The notes beneath the pieces are model-generated. The model did not search any database. It was not told the DNA's origin and was given only the letters and a program-made list of their open reading frames with translations. Shown here one piece after another: positions 30,001 to 36,727 of a DNA stretch of 36,784 nucleotides. The position numbers and the translations under genes are program-made. Origin of the DNA: a virus. The stretch spans positions 1 to 36,784 of the IMG/VR virus record IMGVR_UViG_3300005936_000003. One strand, given 5' to 3'. How positions within the stretch are numbered: the stretch's first letter is position 1; the number at the start of each line of letters is the position of its first letter.

Positions 30001-30709
30001 AGTAGGAAGCCCTGTAAGTGGAGGGTATTACTTTAAAGATGGAAACATATATTCATTCTCAAGCGGAGTAAGAAGCTTAGTTAATCCTTGCGCTGTTACT
30101 CCTTTGTCTACTGACTTTGTTATGACAATAGACACAAGGCTAAATTCCTACATAAGCGACCCTTTCTTTGAGCTTAACGTTGCAGCTGGGGGAGCGGCTA
30201 ATTATCTTGTGTTTTGGGGAGATGGTTCTTCTTCTTCTCACATAGCTAGGGCTCGTCACAGTTATCCAACGGCTGGAATTTACACTGTTGTTGTAAGAGG
30301 CAACATTAATCGTATGCAACATTGGAGGTTGGGCGGCACTAACTATGGTCGAAAAATAATGTCTGTTGAGCAATGGGGAGACTATTCTCCTCTTGCTTCA
30401 AGTGCTTGGTTTGATTGTATAAATCTAGATTTATCTGGGGTTTCGGATGTTCTAACACTAGGATCTACTAGCACCAAAAATCTTACGACATTCTTTAATA
30501 ATTGCACAAAGTTGACTACCATAAACAATGTAGAGCAATGGGATGTGAGTGAGATTACTAGTATGTATGGAATGTTTTATGGATGTACTAACATAAATGA
30601 CGACCTAAGCGCTTGGGATGTATCGAATGTAATAGATTGCAGGGTGTTTGACTATTCAACACCTAATTGGACATTACCTAAACCTAATTTTACTAACTGC
30701 AACTTTTAA
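27059..30709 (+). CDS. Large tail-tip/host-recognition protein with repeats and BspA-like end
   Basis: 1,216 aa, the largest virion gene. Residues 1-700 are a beta-rich tail-tip region (QTIQIYLGTSRLEMFEDESV; DYSQSFTIPASKNNNKIFKH). Residues about 800-1010 hold three copies of a ~70-aa module ((V/N/T)(D/N)GLYY.(D/T/F), then a Gly/Ser turn, (F/Y)Y..G..(V/I)Y(T/S)F(I/S)(S/N)GV(K/R)S). A PKD-like strand set follows near 1018-1085 (YLVFWGDGSSSSH, then YPTAGIYTVVV), and a BspA/DUF285-like leucine-rich unit at about 1140-1216 (NNVEQWDVSEITSMYGMFYG, LSAWDVSNV). Such modules bind surface glycans or proteins, so this is a strong host-range candidate. Confidence 0.75.
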   Translation: MQTIQIYLGTSRLEMFEDESVELTSSIQDVKDISKIFTDYSQSFTIPASKNNNKIFKHYYDNALVGGYDARFRDDAEIQLNHTPFRKGSLRLNKVLMKSNKAYAYSVTFLGATTTLTRILGDKRLNSLTSLTPYNHDWTFDNVKQGIETGLVVGSDDEAIIYPLISPSYRFIYDSGTYVTPENYRNLANASSGEGLFKSDLKPAIRAIHVIEGIENQYPEIQFSRDFFGQDVFNELYLWLNREAGTIGDSKGEYEVEKGVIINWSGPSTGTDYWNLDGKDTAILGAIVTSSSSETSSFQLNIVTSSSAKYDIIVYNNVTNIVSNQTTRSVAYEYKGLDGDNSVTETILAGQNNYNSESLQFEVRSFSAIEFTSTLELNLFNYGSLSQTRTYTAGTANSGVISNIDYIDVASEMPNIKIIDFLIGLFKMFNLTAYVEDGIIVVNDLNSFYATPPNEPFDITRYVDVETSSVNRLDLYANIRYEFKEPSTRLAVKFDELFDFPFGNEEFNVVINNRYIDGTDYLVQLPFEKVIYEKLLDEDDSVYTNIQYGYFVDKNDNSIKGSPLLFYNCNTTVDVAKPLQFKSDDGITPYQLATYNRPSNVKLDGTQTLNFDAENDEFTVGLATPSYNDNSLFEIFHKDYIKNIFDIQSRIIEITALLPLKVLQKYKLNDRFIINGKKYAINKVVSNLMTGRSNLELITEAVEPFVQPRNIYITFGTYTSGLNVPIVVTTSGGCDSSTIQWSTDPDFPGGGTSVSAGCSGETVITMPSYSTFYYRAFTIDVNDPSNTALSSVIVKTLSQATFYTPETLKYGTSLALSCGGVDTTLYISSVDGLYYDSNSGSGSLVNNSFYSDGTRVYTFISGVKSEVGFCFSYSTQVFKYAAVMQDSCSGSNYTLYYNNTDGLYYTAGDGSGSLFTGSYYSNGNFIYSFSNGVKTQEATCDSFTSETYTFSNNVNTVCDSALFVALYISTNDGLYYFTTSGVGSPVSGGYYFKDGNIYSFSSGVRSLVNPCAVTPLSTDFVMTIDTRLNSYISDPFFELNVAAGGAANYLVFWGDGSSSSHIARARHSYPTAGIYTVVVRGNINRMQHWRLGGTNYGRKIMSVEQWGDYSPLASSAWFDCINLDLSGVSDVLTLGSTSTKNLTTFFNNCTKLTTINNVEQWDVSEITSMYGMFYGCTNINDDLSAWDVSNVIDCRVFDYSTPNWTLPKPNFTNCNF

Positions 30710-30712
30710 GAT

Positions 30713-30862
30713 ATGATAAAGAATATAATTGATTTACTTAACTCTTCTGACTGGTATGTAGGAGATGAAGATATAGACATTGCAAAAGGAAAATACGAAG
30801 CTCCAAGGAGCTTCAAACAAATGAGGACTAACATTAAGCGCAATACATACAGCAGTAATTAA
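30713..30862 (+). CDS. Small hypothetical protein (49 aa)
   Basis: 49 aa (MIKNIIDLLNSSDWYVGDED onward), placed between the tail-tip and tape-measure genes, 3 bases after the former. The end (NIKRNTYSSN) is basic. No recognisable domain; gene status rests on tight packing and codon-like composition. Confidence 0.5.
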   Translation: MIKNIIDLLNSSDWYVGDEDIDIAKGKYEAPRSFKQMRTNIKRNTYSSN

Positions 30863-30879
30863 ACATAATACATACAGCA

Positions 30880-33030
30880 ATGGCAAACGAGACTAATATA
30901 AAAGTATTAACGGTTCAAGTAAATACCGAAAACGGTCAAATAAAAATAGATGGCTTAACCAAGGGTTTTATTAAAGCGGAGTTGGCTGTCAAAAAGCTTT
31001 CCGCAACTACACAAAGTCTTAACAAAGGATTAGACAAAAACATTGATAAAACTGGTTTAGCTGGTGCAACCGTAACTGAACTAGGAAGAACCATATCTGA
31101 CTCCAATTATGGAATACAAGGTATGGCAAATAACTTGTCGCAATTATCTACTTTAATGGCGACATTGGTAAGCACTACTGGTGGTGTTGTAAATGGATTC
31201 AAAGCTTTTTGGGGTGCTTTAATGGGGCCTTTGGGTATTATCATTGTTATTCAAACATTAATTGCCCTTTGGGAAGGATACGACAAAAAACAAAGGGCTG
31301 CCACAAAATCAATGGCAGAAGCTGATATTGCTGCCGCAAAAGCAGCATCTAATCTAAGGGTTCTTAGATCTGTAATAGATGATGAAAACTTATCTCTTAA
31401 CGAAAAGAATAAAGCATTAAAGAAAGCAAGTGAAGAGTATGGCCTAGTAAATTTAAAGTTAGATGAATTTGGTAAACTAACAAAAGAATCAATTAAACAG
31501 ATTGATGACAAAATTCTTGCTATGGCAAGAGAAGCTAAAGCAAGAGCAATACTTGATCAAATAGAAAAAGAATATGCTATACAGGCAGACACGTCTGCAA
31601 AAAATGCAAATGATTTCTATAGTGTTTGGGAAATGACTAAGTCTGCTGTTTTAGTAGGATTAGGAATGAACATAAAGGCTACTACTAATTTATACAAGGC
31701 TGGAGAGAAAGAACAAGCAAAAATAATGAAAGCCTCTAAAGATAGGCTTGATGCTCTTCTTTTACAGTTAAAAGAAGAAGAATTAGTTGATGAGGTATTT
31801 AAAGGAAAGAAAGAAAAAGGAAGAAGAGACTCAAATAGAGTATATGCACAAATCTTATTAGACCTATCTAAAATTGAAGAAAAGTTTAGGCAAGAGTCCC
31901 TAAATCATATACTAAGAACTGAGGAAGAAAAAATACAGATATTAAAGGACAATGCAGAAGCAGAGGTAGAACTTTCTTATTTTGTATATCTAGAGAAAAG
32001 ACAGATTAAATTAGATGAATTTTTACTAACTAATGCGTCTGAAAAGGCCAAACAACAAGCTCGTGAAAGGTTTGCCGAAGAAGAGATTGTTGCTTTACAA
32101 CAGCTTACTAATGTTAAAAATCAAATACAAGCTAAATATTTTTCTGATTTAGAATTATTAGACAGGAAAAGAGCAGAACTTGCTAGAAAAAATGTAGAGG
32201 AAATTATAGAGATAGAAAGGGCTAAAGAATTAGTCACTAGAAGAAGAAGTGTTGAAGACATAAATGAAGAAATAAATCTACAAACAACGCTATCTAAAGT
32301 GTCTAAAAAAGGATCCTTAGAAAGAGCTAAACACGAACTAATCTTAGCTAAACTAAAGGAGGAATTAAGGCAAAGAGAAATTTCTGACACAATAGAAATA
32401 GCTGAATTTGCCATACAACAGTTGGCTGTAGTTACTGATTTTGTAGATAGTGAGTTTCAGAGACAGTTAGATATTGAGCAAAACAAGACTACGGCTCTTA
32501 ATAACGAATTAAGGAAAAGACTTAATAACGAAAACATATCTAAAGACGAAAGAAAGAACATACAAAATGAAATAGCTAAAAACGATGAGGAATTAAGAAT
32601 TAAACAAGAAAAGATAGAAAGAAAAAGATTTATAATGCAGAAGGCTGCTAATATTGCTATGTCTATTGCTAACACTTTTGTAGCTGCAAATGCTGTATTA
32701 GCTCAACAACCTGGAGGCATTATATCTAGGACAACCGCAATGATTGCTGTTATTGCTTCAGGTTTATTAAACGTAGCAGCTATAGCTAGGCAACAATTTA
32801 AAGGAAGCGCTAGTACTGCTGCTGGAGCATCTGGATTAGGATCAAGAGGTGGTTCTGGTGGCCCACAGGCCCCAGACTTCAACATAGTAGGGCAGTCACC
32901 AAGTAATCAATTAGCTGCCGCAGTTAAAGGACAGTTTAATCAGCCAGTAAAAGCCTATGTAGTGTCTAAGGATGTGTCTACGGCACAAGAAATGGACAGA
33001 AACATTGTAGGGGCTGCGTCTTTAGGATAA
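30880..33030 (+). CDS. Tape measure protein
   Basis: 716 aa; sets tail length. Hydrophobic stretch at about 111-130 (GALMGPLGIIIVIQTLIALW), long charged coiled coils (about 130-580), a second hydrophobic patch (MSIANTFVAANAVLAQQPGG onward) and a Gly/Ser-rich end (GASGLGSRGGSGG). At about 1.5 angstrom per residue the tail would be near 105 nm, a family rule of thumb. It lies downstream of the tail-tip gene, unlike most phages. The late element of the 33077 gene follows. Confidence 0.85.
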   Translation: MANETNIKVLTVQVNTENGQIKIDGLTKGFIKAELAVKKLSATTQSLNKGLDKNIDKTGLAGATVTELGRTISDSNYGIQGMANNLSQLSTLMATLVSTTGGVVNGFKAFWGALMGPLGIIIVIQTLIALWEGYDKKQRAATKSMAEADIAAAKAASNLRVLRSVIDDENLSLNEKNKALKKASEEYGLVNLKLDEFGKLTKESIKQIDDKILAMAREAKARAILDQIEKEYAIQADTSAKNANDFYSVWEMTKSAVLVGLGMNIKATTNLYKAGEKEQAKIMKASKDRLDALLLQLKEEELVDEVFKGKKEKGRRDSNRVYAQILLDLSKIEEKFRQESLNHILRTEEEKIQILKDNAEAEVELSYFVYLEKRQIKLDEFLLTNASEKAKQQARERFAEEEIVALQQLTNVKNQIQAKYFSDLELLDRKRAELARKNVEEIIEIERAKELVTRRRSVEDINEEINLQTTLSKVSKKGSLERAKHELILAKLKEELRQREISDTIEIAEFAIQQLAVVTDFVDSEFQRQLDIEQNKTTALNNELRKRLNNENISKDERKNIQNEIAKNDEELRIKQEKIERKRFIMQKAANIAMSIANTFVAANAVLAQQPGGIISRTTAMIAVIASGLLNVAAIARQQFKGSASTAAGASGLGSRGGSGGPQAPDFNIVGQSPSNQLAAAVKGQFNQPVKAYVVSKDVSTAQEMDRNIVGAASLG

Positions 33031-33042
33031 ATAGAGTAAAAC

Positions 33043-33075
33043 TAAAACAAATAATAGCTAATTAAGTTATCATAA
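33043..33075 (+). promoter_or_regulatory. Bipartite late element upstream of the protease gene (TAAAAC-N15-AAGTTATCATAA)
   Basis: TAAAAC at 33043-33048 (also at 33037-33042), 15 bases, then AAGTTATCATAA at 33064-33075; ATG at 33077. One base (A for C) differs from the terL element. Confidence 0.72.
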
Positions 33076-33076
33076 T

Positions 33077-33688
33077 ATGAGAGATATTGAATTATACATA
33101 GACGAAGAAAACCAATTTAACGGAATAGAAGCTCTCTCCGTAGTTGAAAGTCCTGCTATTGAGGAGGACTTTATTGCTCTAAAAGAGCATAAAGTCGAAC
33201 TTGCTGAGGTTGACAAGGAAAGAAGAGTTCTTATGGGTGCTGCATTAATACCCAATAAGAAGATATACAGGAAGACAGAAGATGAAGAGTATAATATATT
33301 CTTTAGCGAAGATACTGTAAGGAAAGCGTCTGAGCTATTTTTATCAAGAGGAAAGCAGAACAATTCTACCTTAGAACACGAGGTTCAATTAGAGGGTATG
33401 TCTGTTGTTGAGTCTTGGATCATAGAAGACACAGAGATGGATAAATCTAAAAAGTATGGTCTTAGTTTGCCTGTTGGAACCTGGATGGTTTCAGTTAAAG
33501 TAAACAACGATGATATTTGGGATAATTATGTTAAGAAAGGTAAGGTAAAGGGGTTTTCAATAGAGGCTTTCTTTACTGACAAGCTAAACGCAAGTAAGGA
33601 AGACGTAGTAAAAGACTTGTTCTCATTGTCTGATGAGGAGAAAATACAAATAATGGTTGGAGACTTAATTACATATTATAATGGATAA
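33077..33688 (+). CDS. XkdF-type prohead maturation protease
   Basis: 203 aa. N-terminal GIEALSVVESPAIEEDFIAL (about 17-36) and a later NNDDIWDNYVKKGKVKGFSIEAFF (about 155-178) match the XkdF/Mu-like prohead protease pattern. The enzyme would trim scaffold and capsid during head maturation. It precedes small genes, the scaffold and the capsid gene. Late-type element upstream. Confidence 0.8.
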   Translation: MRDIELYIDEENQFNGIEALSVVESPAIEEDFIALKEHKVELAEVDKERRVLMGAALIPNKKIYRKTEDEEYNIFFSEDTVRKASELFLSRGKQNNSTLEHEVQLEGMSVVESWIIEDTEMDKSKKYGLSLPVGTWMVSVKVNNDDIWDNYVKKGKVKGFSIEAFFTDKLNASKEDVVKDLFSLSDEEKIQIMVGDLITYYNG

Positions 33689-33690
33689 CA

Positions 33691-33855
33691 ATGGATAACA
33701 ATTGGGAACTTAGTGTAGGATTATATCCTGGAATATTATTTGGGGTAAGAAGCTATGAAAATGGAGAACTAACAGATCACGTTCTGTACCTTCCTTTCGT
33801 AGAATTATGTTTAACAGTATACAAAGAAGAGAAATATGAAGGAGACACCAAGTAG
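33691..33855 (+). CDS. Small hypothetical protein (54 aa)
   Basis: 54 aa (MDNNWELSVGLYPGILFGVR onward), Tyr/Leu-rich and acidic. It starts 2 bases after the protease stop and its end overlaps the Cys-rich gene at 33836 by 20 bases. No domain recognised. Confidence 0.5.
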   Translation: MDNNWELSVGLYPGILFGVRSYENGELTDHVLYLPFVELCLTVYKEEKYEGDTK

Positions 33856-33976
33856 AACAAGCCCAAAATCATCTAAGAGAGCCTGCCTATGCAAGAATAG
33901 CACATACTCTACAAAGTGCTGTAAAGGCAATATGATTAATCAAGGAATTGGAAGTATAACTAAAATTACGGAATAG
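33836..33976 (+). CDS. Cys-rich mini-protein (46 aa)
   Basis: 46 aa with the pattern CLCKNSTYSTKCCKGNMINQ then GIGSI. I recognise it as a recurring small protein near head genes of Bacteroidota phages. The C-x-C....C-C motif suggests disulfide or metal binding. It overlaps the 33691 gene by 20 bases. Function unknown. Confidence 0.6.
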   Translation: MKETPSRTSPKSSKRACLCKNSTYSTKCCKGNMINQGIGSITKITE

Positions 33977-33977
33977 T

Positions 33978-34112
33978 ATGTTTAAGAAGAAAAAGGTGAA
34001 TCACGTAGAAGAAGAAATTGAAGTGGTGTCTAAGCCATTAATAACAAAGGTACAAGTTAAAGAAGTTGAGAATATCAAAGGTGTACGAACCATTGTTTCT
34101 CACAATGGATAA
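33978..34112 (+). CDS. Small hypothetical protein (44 aa)
   Basis: 44 aa: a basic start (MFKKKKVNHV), an acidic middle and a C-terminal Val-rich segment (TKVQVKEVENIKGVRTIVSH). It starts 1 base after the Cys-rich gene. No domain recognised. Confidence 0.5.
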   Translation: MFKKKKVNHVEEEIEVVSKPLITKVQVKEVENIKGVRTIVSHNG

Positions 34113-34118
34113 TGAAAA

Positions 34119-34150
34119 TACAACAATTAGTTGTATATCAGTTATCTTAT
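34119..34150 (+). promoter_or_regulatory. Variant late element upstream of scaffold/capsid genes (TACAAC-N14-CAGTTATCTTAT)
   Basis: TACAAC at 34119-34124, 14 bases, CAGTTATCTTAT at 34139-34150; ATG at 34180. The first box and spacing vary by one, the second box is intact. Confidence 0.6.
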
Positions 34151-34179
34151 CATATTTAGTAATAAATTAATAAATCAAT

Positions 34180-34620
34180 ATGAACGCAAAAGAAATCGTT
34201 GACAAATTCAAGTCAATTTTGCTTTCTACAACAGAAGAGGTTACGGAAGTTGCTATTGTTGAAGAAGTGAAGTTGGAAGAGCAAGATGACTTAGCTGCAT
34301 TAGCAGAAGATGCACCAGTTGCAGATCCTGCTACTGATGTAGTAGAGGAAGCTGCTAAAGAAGAGATGTACGCTACAAAAGAAGAATTGGCTCAAGCATT
34401 AGCAGAAATGAAGGCTATGTACGACCAAATTATGGAAGGTATGAGTACGGAGTCTCCTAAAGACGCTCCTGCTGAATTAGAGGAATTGTCTTCTCAAGAA
34501 GAAGTATCTCCTTTATTACACTCACCAGAAGAAGTGGTTTCTTCTAAAGAATTAAACCTATACTCTCAGAAAAGAGCGAAGACTACATTTGACTTAGTAT
34601 TATCTAAAATCTCTAAATAA
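34180..34620 (+). CDS. Probable capsid scaffold protein
   Basis: 146 aa, strongly acidic (EEVKLEEQDDLAALAEDAPV onward) with an Ala/Glu-rich coiled coil (KEELAQALAEMKAMYDQIME) and a basic end (KRAKTTFDLVLSKISK) that could bind the capsid shell. Position just before the capsid gene and after the maturation protease is typical of scaffolds. Six bases separate it from the capsid gene. Confidence 0.7.
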   Translation: MNAKEIVDKFKSILLSTTEEVTEVAIVEEVKLEEQDDLAALAEDAPVADPATDVVEEAAKEEMYATKEELAQALAEMKAMYDQIMEGMSTESPKDAPAELEELSSQEEVSPLLHSPEEVVSSKELNLYSQKRAKTTFDLVLSKISK

Positions 34621-34626
34621 ACAAAA

Positions 34627-35577
34627 ATGGCAACTACAACATCAATCACTACTACTTACGCAGGTGAATTTGCTGGGAAATATATTTCTGCTGCATTACT
34701 ATCCGCTAATACTATCGAAAACGGTGGTATCGAAGTAAAACCAAACATCAAGTTCAAGGAAGTAATTAAGAAAATCTCTACAGATGGTTTACTTAAAAAC
34801 GGTACTTGTGATTTTGACCCAACTTCAACTGTTACCTTAACTGAAAGAATTATTCAGCCAGAGGAGTTTCAAGTTAACTTACAATTATGTAAGAAAGACT
34901 TTCGTTCTGACTGGGAGGCTGTAGAAATGGGAGTTTCTGCATTTGACAATTTACCTCCTTCATTCGCTGATTTCTTAATAGCACACGTTGCTGCTAAAGT
35001 AGCACAAAAGAATGAGCAAAACATTTGGTCTGGAGCAACTGCTAACGCTGGCGAATTTGACGGATTTATTCCATTAATGACTGCTGATACTGATGTAGTT
35101 GACGTAACTGGCGCTTCTATCGGAGCTGGTGGTGTAACTGCTGCTAACGTAATCGCTGAATTAGGAAAAGTAGTTGATGCTATTCCTTCTAGTCTTTACG
35201 GTAAGGAAGACCTAAATCTTTATGTGTCTCAGAACGTAGCTAGAGCCTATGTTAGAGCATTAGGTGGATTTGCTGCTAATGGTTTAGGTGCTGCGGGAAC
35301 AAACGCACAAGGAACTCAATGGTTCAACAATGGTTCACTTTCTTTTGATGGTGTTGCTATCTTTGTAGCTAACGGATTAACTTCTAACTACATTGTAGCT
35401 GCTGAGAAATCTAACTTATATTTTGGAACAGGTTTGTTATCTGATCAAAATGAAGTAAAAGTTATTGATATGGCTGACATAGATGGGTCTCAAAATGTTA
35501 GAATTGTAATGAGAATGACTGCTGCCGTACAATACGGAATTGGTGCTGACATTGTTCTTTACACTCCTGTAGCATAA
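34627..35577 (+). CDS. Major capsid protein (HK97-fold probable)
   Basis: 316 aa, the main head protein. Starts ATTTSITTTYAGEFAGKYIS; later FQVNLQLCKKDFRSDWEAVE and QNVRIVMRMTAAVQYGIGAD, as in capsid proteins of Bacteroidota phages. A+T-rich codons and Ala/Gly-rich composition fit high expression. A strong terminator 20 bases after the stop closes its unit. Preceded by protease and scaffold genes. Confidence 0.88.
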   Translation: MATTTSITTTYAGEFAGKYISAALLSANTIENGGIEVKPNIKFKEVIKKISTDGLLKNGTCDFDPTSTVTLTERIIQPEEFQVNLQLCKKDFRSDWEAVEMGVSAFDNLPPSFADFLIAHVAAKVAQKNEQNIWSGATANAGEFDGFIPLMTADTDVVDVTGASIGAGGVTAANVIAELGKVVDAIPSSLYGKEDLNLYVSQNVARAYVRALGGFAANGLGAAGTNAQGTQWFNNGSLSFDGVAIFVANGLTSNYIVAAEKSNLYFGTGLLSDQNEVKVIDMADIDGSQNVRIVMRMTAAVQYGIGADIVLYTPVA

Positions 35578-35596
35578 TTTAACATAAATAAACAAT

Positions 35597-35630
35597 AAAA
35601 GGGCAGGTAGGTGACTGCTTGCCCTTTTTT
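35597..35630 (+). terminator. Strong terminator after the capsid gene
   Basis: GGGCAGGTAG-gtga-CTGCTTGCCC (35601-35624; 10-bp stem with two wobble pairs) flanked by AAAA and TTTTTT. The following gene has no late element, so it probably depends on partial readthrough or an undetected promoter. Confidence 0.88.
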
Positions 35631-35656
35631 AATTAATCTAATAAATACATAAAATT

Positions 35657-36184
35657 ATGGCTTGCGATATATCATTAGGAAGAATTGAGCCTTGTAAAGA
35701 CAGCGTTGGTGGCTTAAACGCTATTTACTTTGTTAATTACGGAGATTTAGGAGCAATCACTTACGATGTTACTAATACTGATGTAATTGATGGGGTAGCT
35801 GGAACACCGTCTGCTTACAAGTACGAACTTAAAGGAACATCTACATTTACACAAAACATTCAGTCTTCAAGAGATAACGGAACTACTGCCTTTGAGCAAG
35901 TATTAGAAGTTACCCTTAAAAAACTAAGTATTGCTGACCACAAAGAAATCAAATTGCTTTCTTATGGTAGACCTCACGTTTTAATAGAGGACAACAATGG
36001 AAACGTTTTTGTAGCTGGCTTAGAACACGGAATGGATGTAACAGGAGGAACTGTTGTTACAGGTGCTGCAATGGGAGATCTATCAGGTTACACATTGACG
36101 CTTACAGGAATGGAGAAAGTACCTTCTAACTTCTTAGGAGATACTATTGCTGCTGCTGGATTCACAGTTGTATTAGGAGCATAA
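35657..36184 (+). CDS. Probable major tail (tube) protein
   Basis: 175 aa, beta-rich (YFVNYGDLGAITYDVTNTDV; KYELKGTSTFTQNIQSSRDN; LIEDNNGNVFVAGLEHGMDV; GYTLTLTGMEK). It resembles tail-tube subunits or capsid-decoration proteins that sit downstream of capsid genes. It lies between a strong terminator and the three-copy repeat array. Tail-tube assignment is favoured by fold-like pattern but not certain. Confidence 0.6.
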   Translation: MACDISLGRIEPCKDSVGGLNAIYFVNYGDLGAITYDVTNTDVIDGVAGTPSAYKYELKGTSTFTQNIQSSRDNGTTAFEQVLEVTLKKLSIADHKEIKLLSYGRPHVLIEDNNGNVFVAGLEHGMDVTGGTVVTGAAMGDLSGYTLTLTGMEKVPSNFLGDTIAAAGFTVVLGA

Positions 36185-36189
36185 CTTAT

Positions 36190-36266
36190 ACTCTTAAACA
36201 TAGTAAGGGTAAATTTAAGTACTCTTAAACATAGTAGAGCTAAGTTAGTTGCTATTAAACATAGTA
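36190..36266. repeat. Three-copy phased array of the 16-bp dispersed repeat
   Basis: Exact copies at 36190-36205 and 36221-36236, and a copy with two changes (GCTATTAAACATAGTA) at 36251-36266; steps 31 and 30. It lies right before the terminator and the 36353 gene. Confidence 0.9.
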
Positions 36267-36269
36267 GAG

Positions 36270-36295
36270 GGAGGGCAATAGCCCTCCTTTTTCTA
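36270..36295 (+). terminator. Terminator before the 36353/portal unit
   Basis: GGAGGGC-aata-GCCCTCC (36270-36287) followed by TTTTTCT. Closes the 35657 gene's transcript after the repeat array. Confidence 0.88.
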
Positions 36296-36318
36296 TTTAT
36301 ATACGTTTGTACTAAAAC

Positions 36319-36351
36319 TAAAACAAAAACATAGGTTTTCAGTTATCATAC
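36319..36351 (+). promoter_or_regulatory. Bipartite late element upstream of the 36353/portal unit (TAAAAC-N15-CAGTTATCATAC)
   Basis: TAAAAC at 36319-36324 (also at 36313-36318), 15 bases, CAGTTATCATAC at 36340-36351; ATG at 36353, just one base after the second box. Confidence 0.75.
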
Positions 36352-36352
36352 T

Positions 36353-36727
36353 ATGATAAGATTGTTGCCTAACACATTAGTTCAAACTATTGCCGTTATT
36401 CCAAGAGAGTTTCCTACTGTAGGCACTCCTTTTGACGACATCAGCTTGACTATAACTGAAGACGGCACTAATAAATCAGAAACCATTACAGGTATATCAG
36501 CTACTGTTCCAGATGTGAATAGTAATTTTGTTTATATGGACATTACTTTCTCAATACTTAGTGCAGAAAACGCTTACTACTTAGAATTCACAAATGGTAG
36601 TTCATTGTTTTACAGAGACAAGGCATACGCAAGCACTCAAGCTGATGATGAGGTTGTTCACACTATAAACGAGAACAAATACAATGAGTATGTTGGTAAT
36701 GGTGATAATGAATACATAGTATTATAG
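36353..36727 (+). CDS. Hypothetical beta-rich head/neck-region protein (124 aa)
   Basis: 124 aa, beta-rich and acidic (MIRLLPNTLVQTIAVIPREF onward). The first gene of the transcript that carries the portal gene; when the circle is closed its stop is one base before the portal ATG. Late-type element directly upstream. It could be a minor head, decoration or neck protein; no domain recognised. Confidence 0.55.
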   Translation: MIRLLPNTLVQTIAVIPREFPTVGTPFDDISLTITEDGTNKSETITGISATVPDVNSNFVYMDITFSILSAENAYYLEFTNGSSLFYRDKAYASTQADDEVVHTINENKYNEYVGNGDNEYIVL

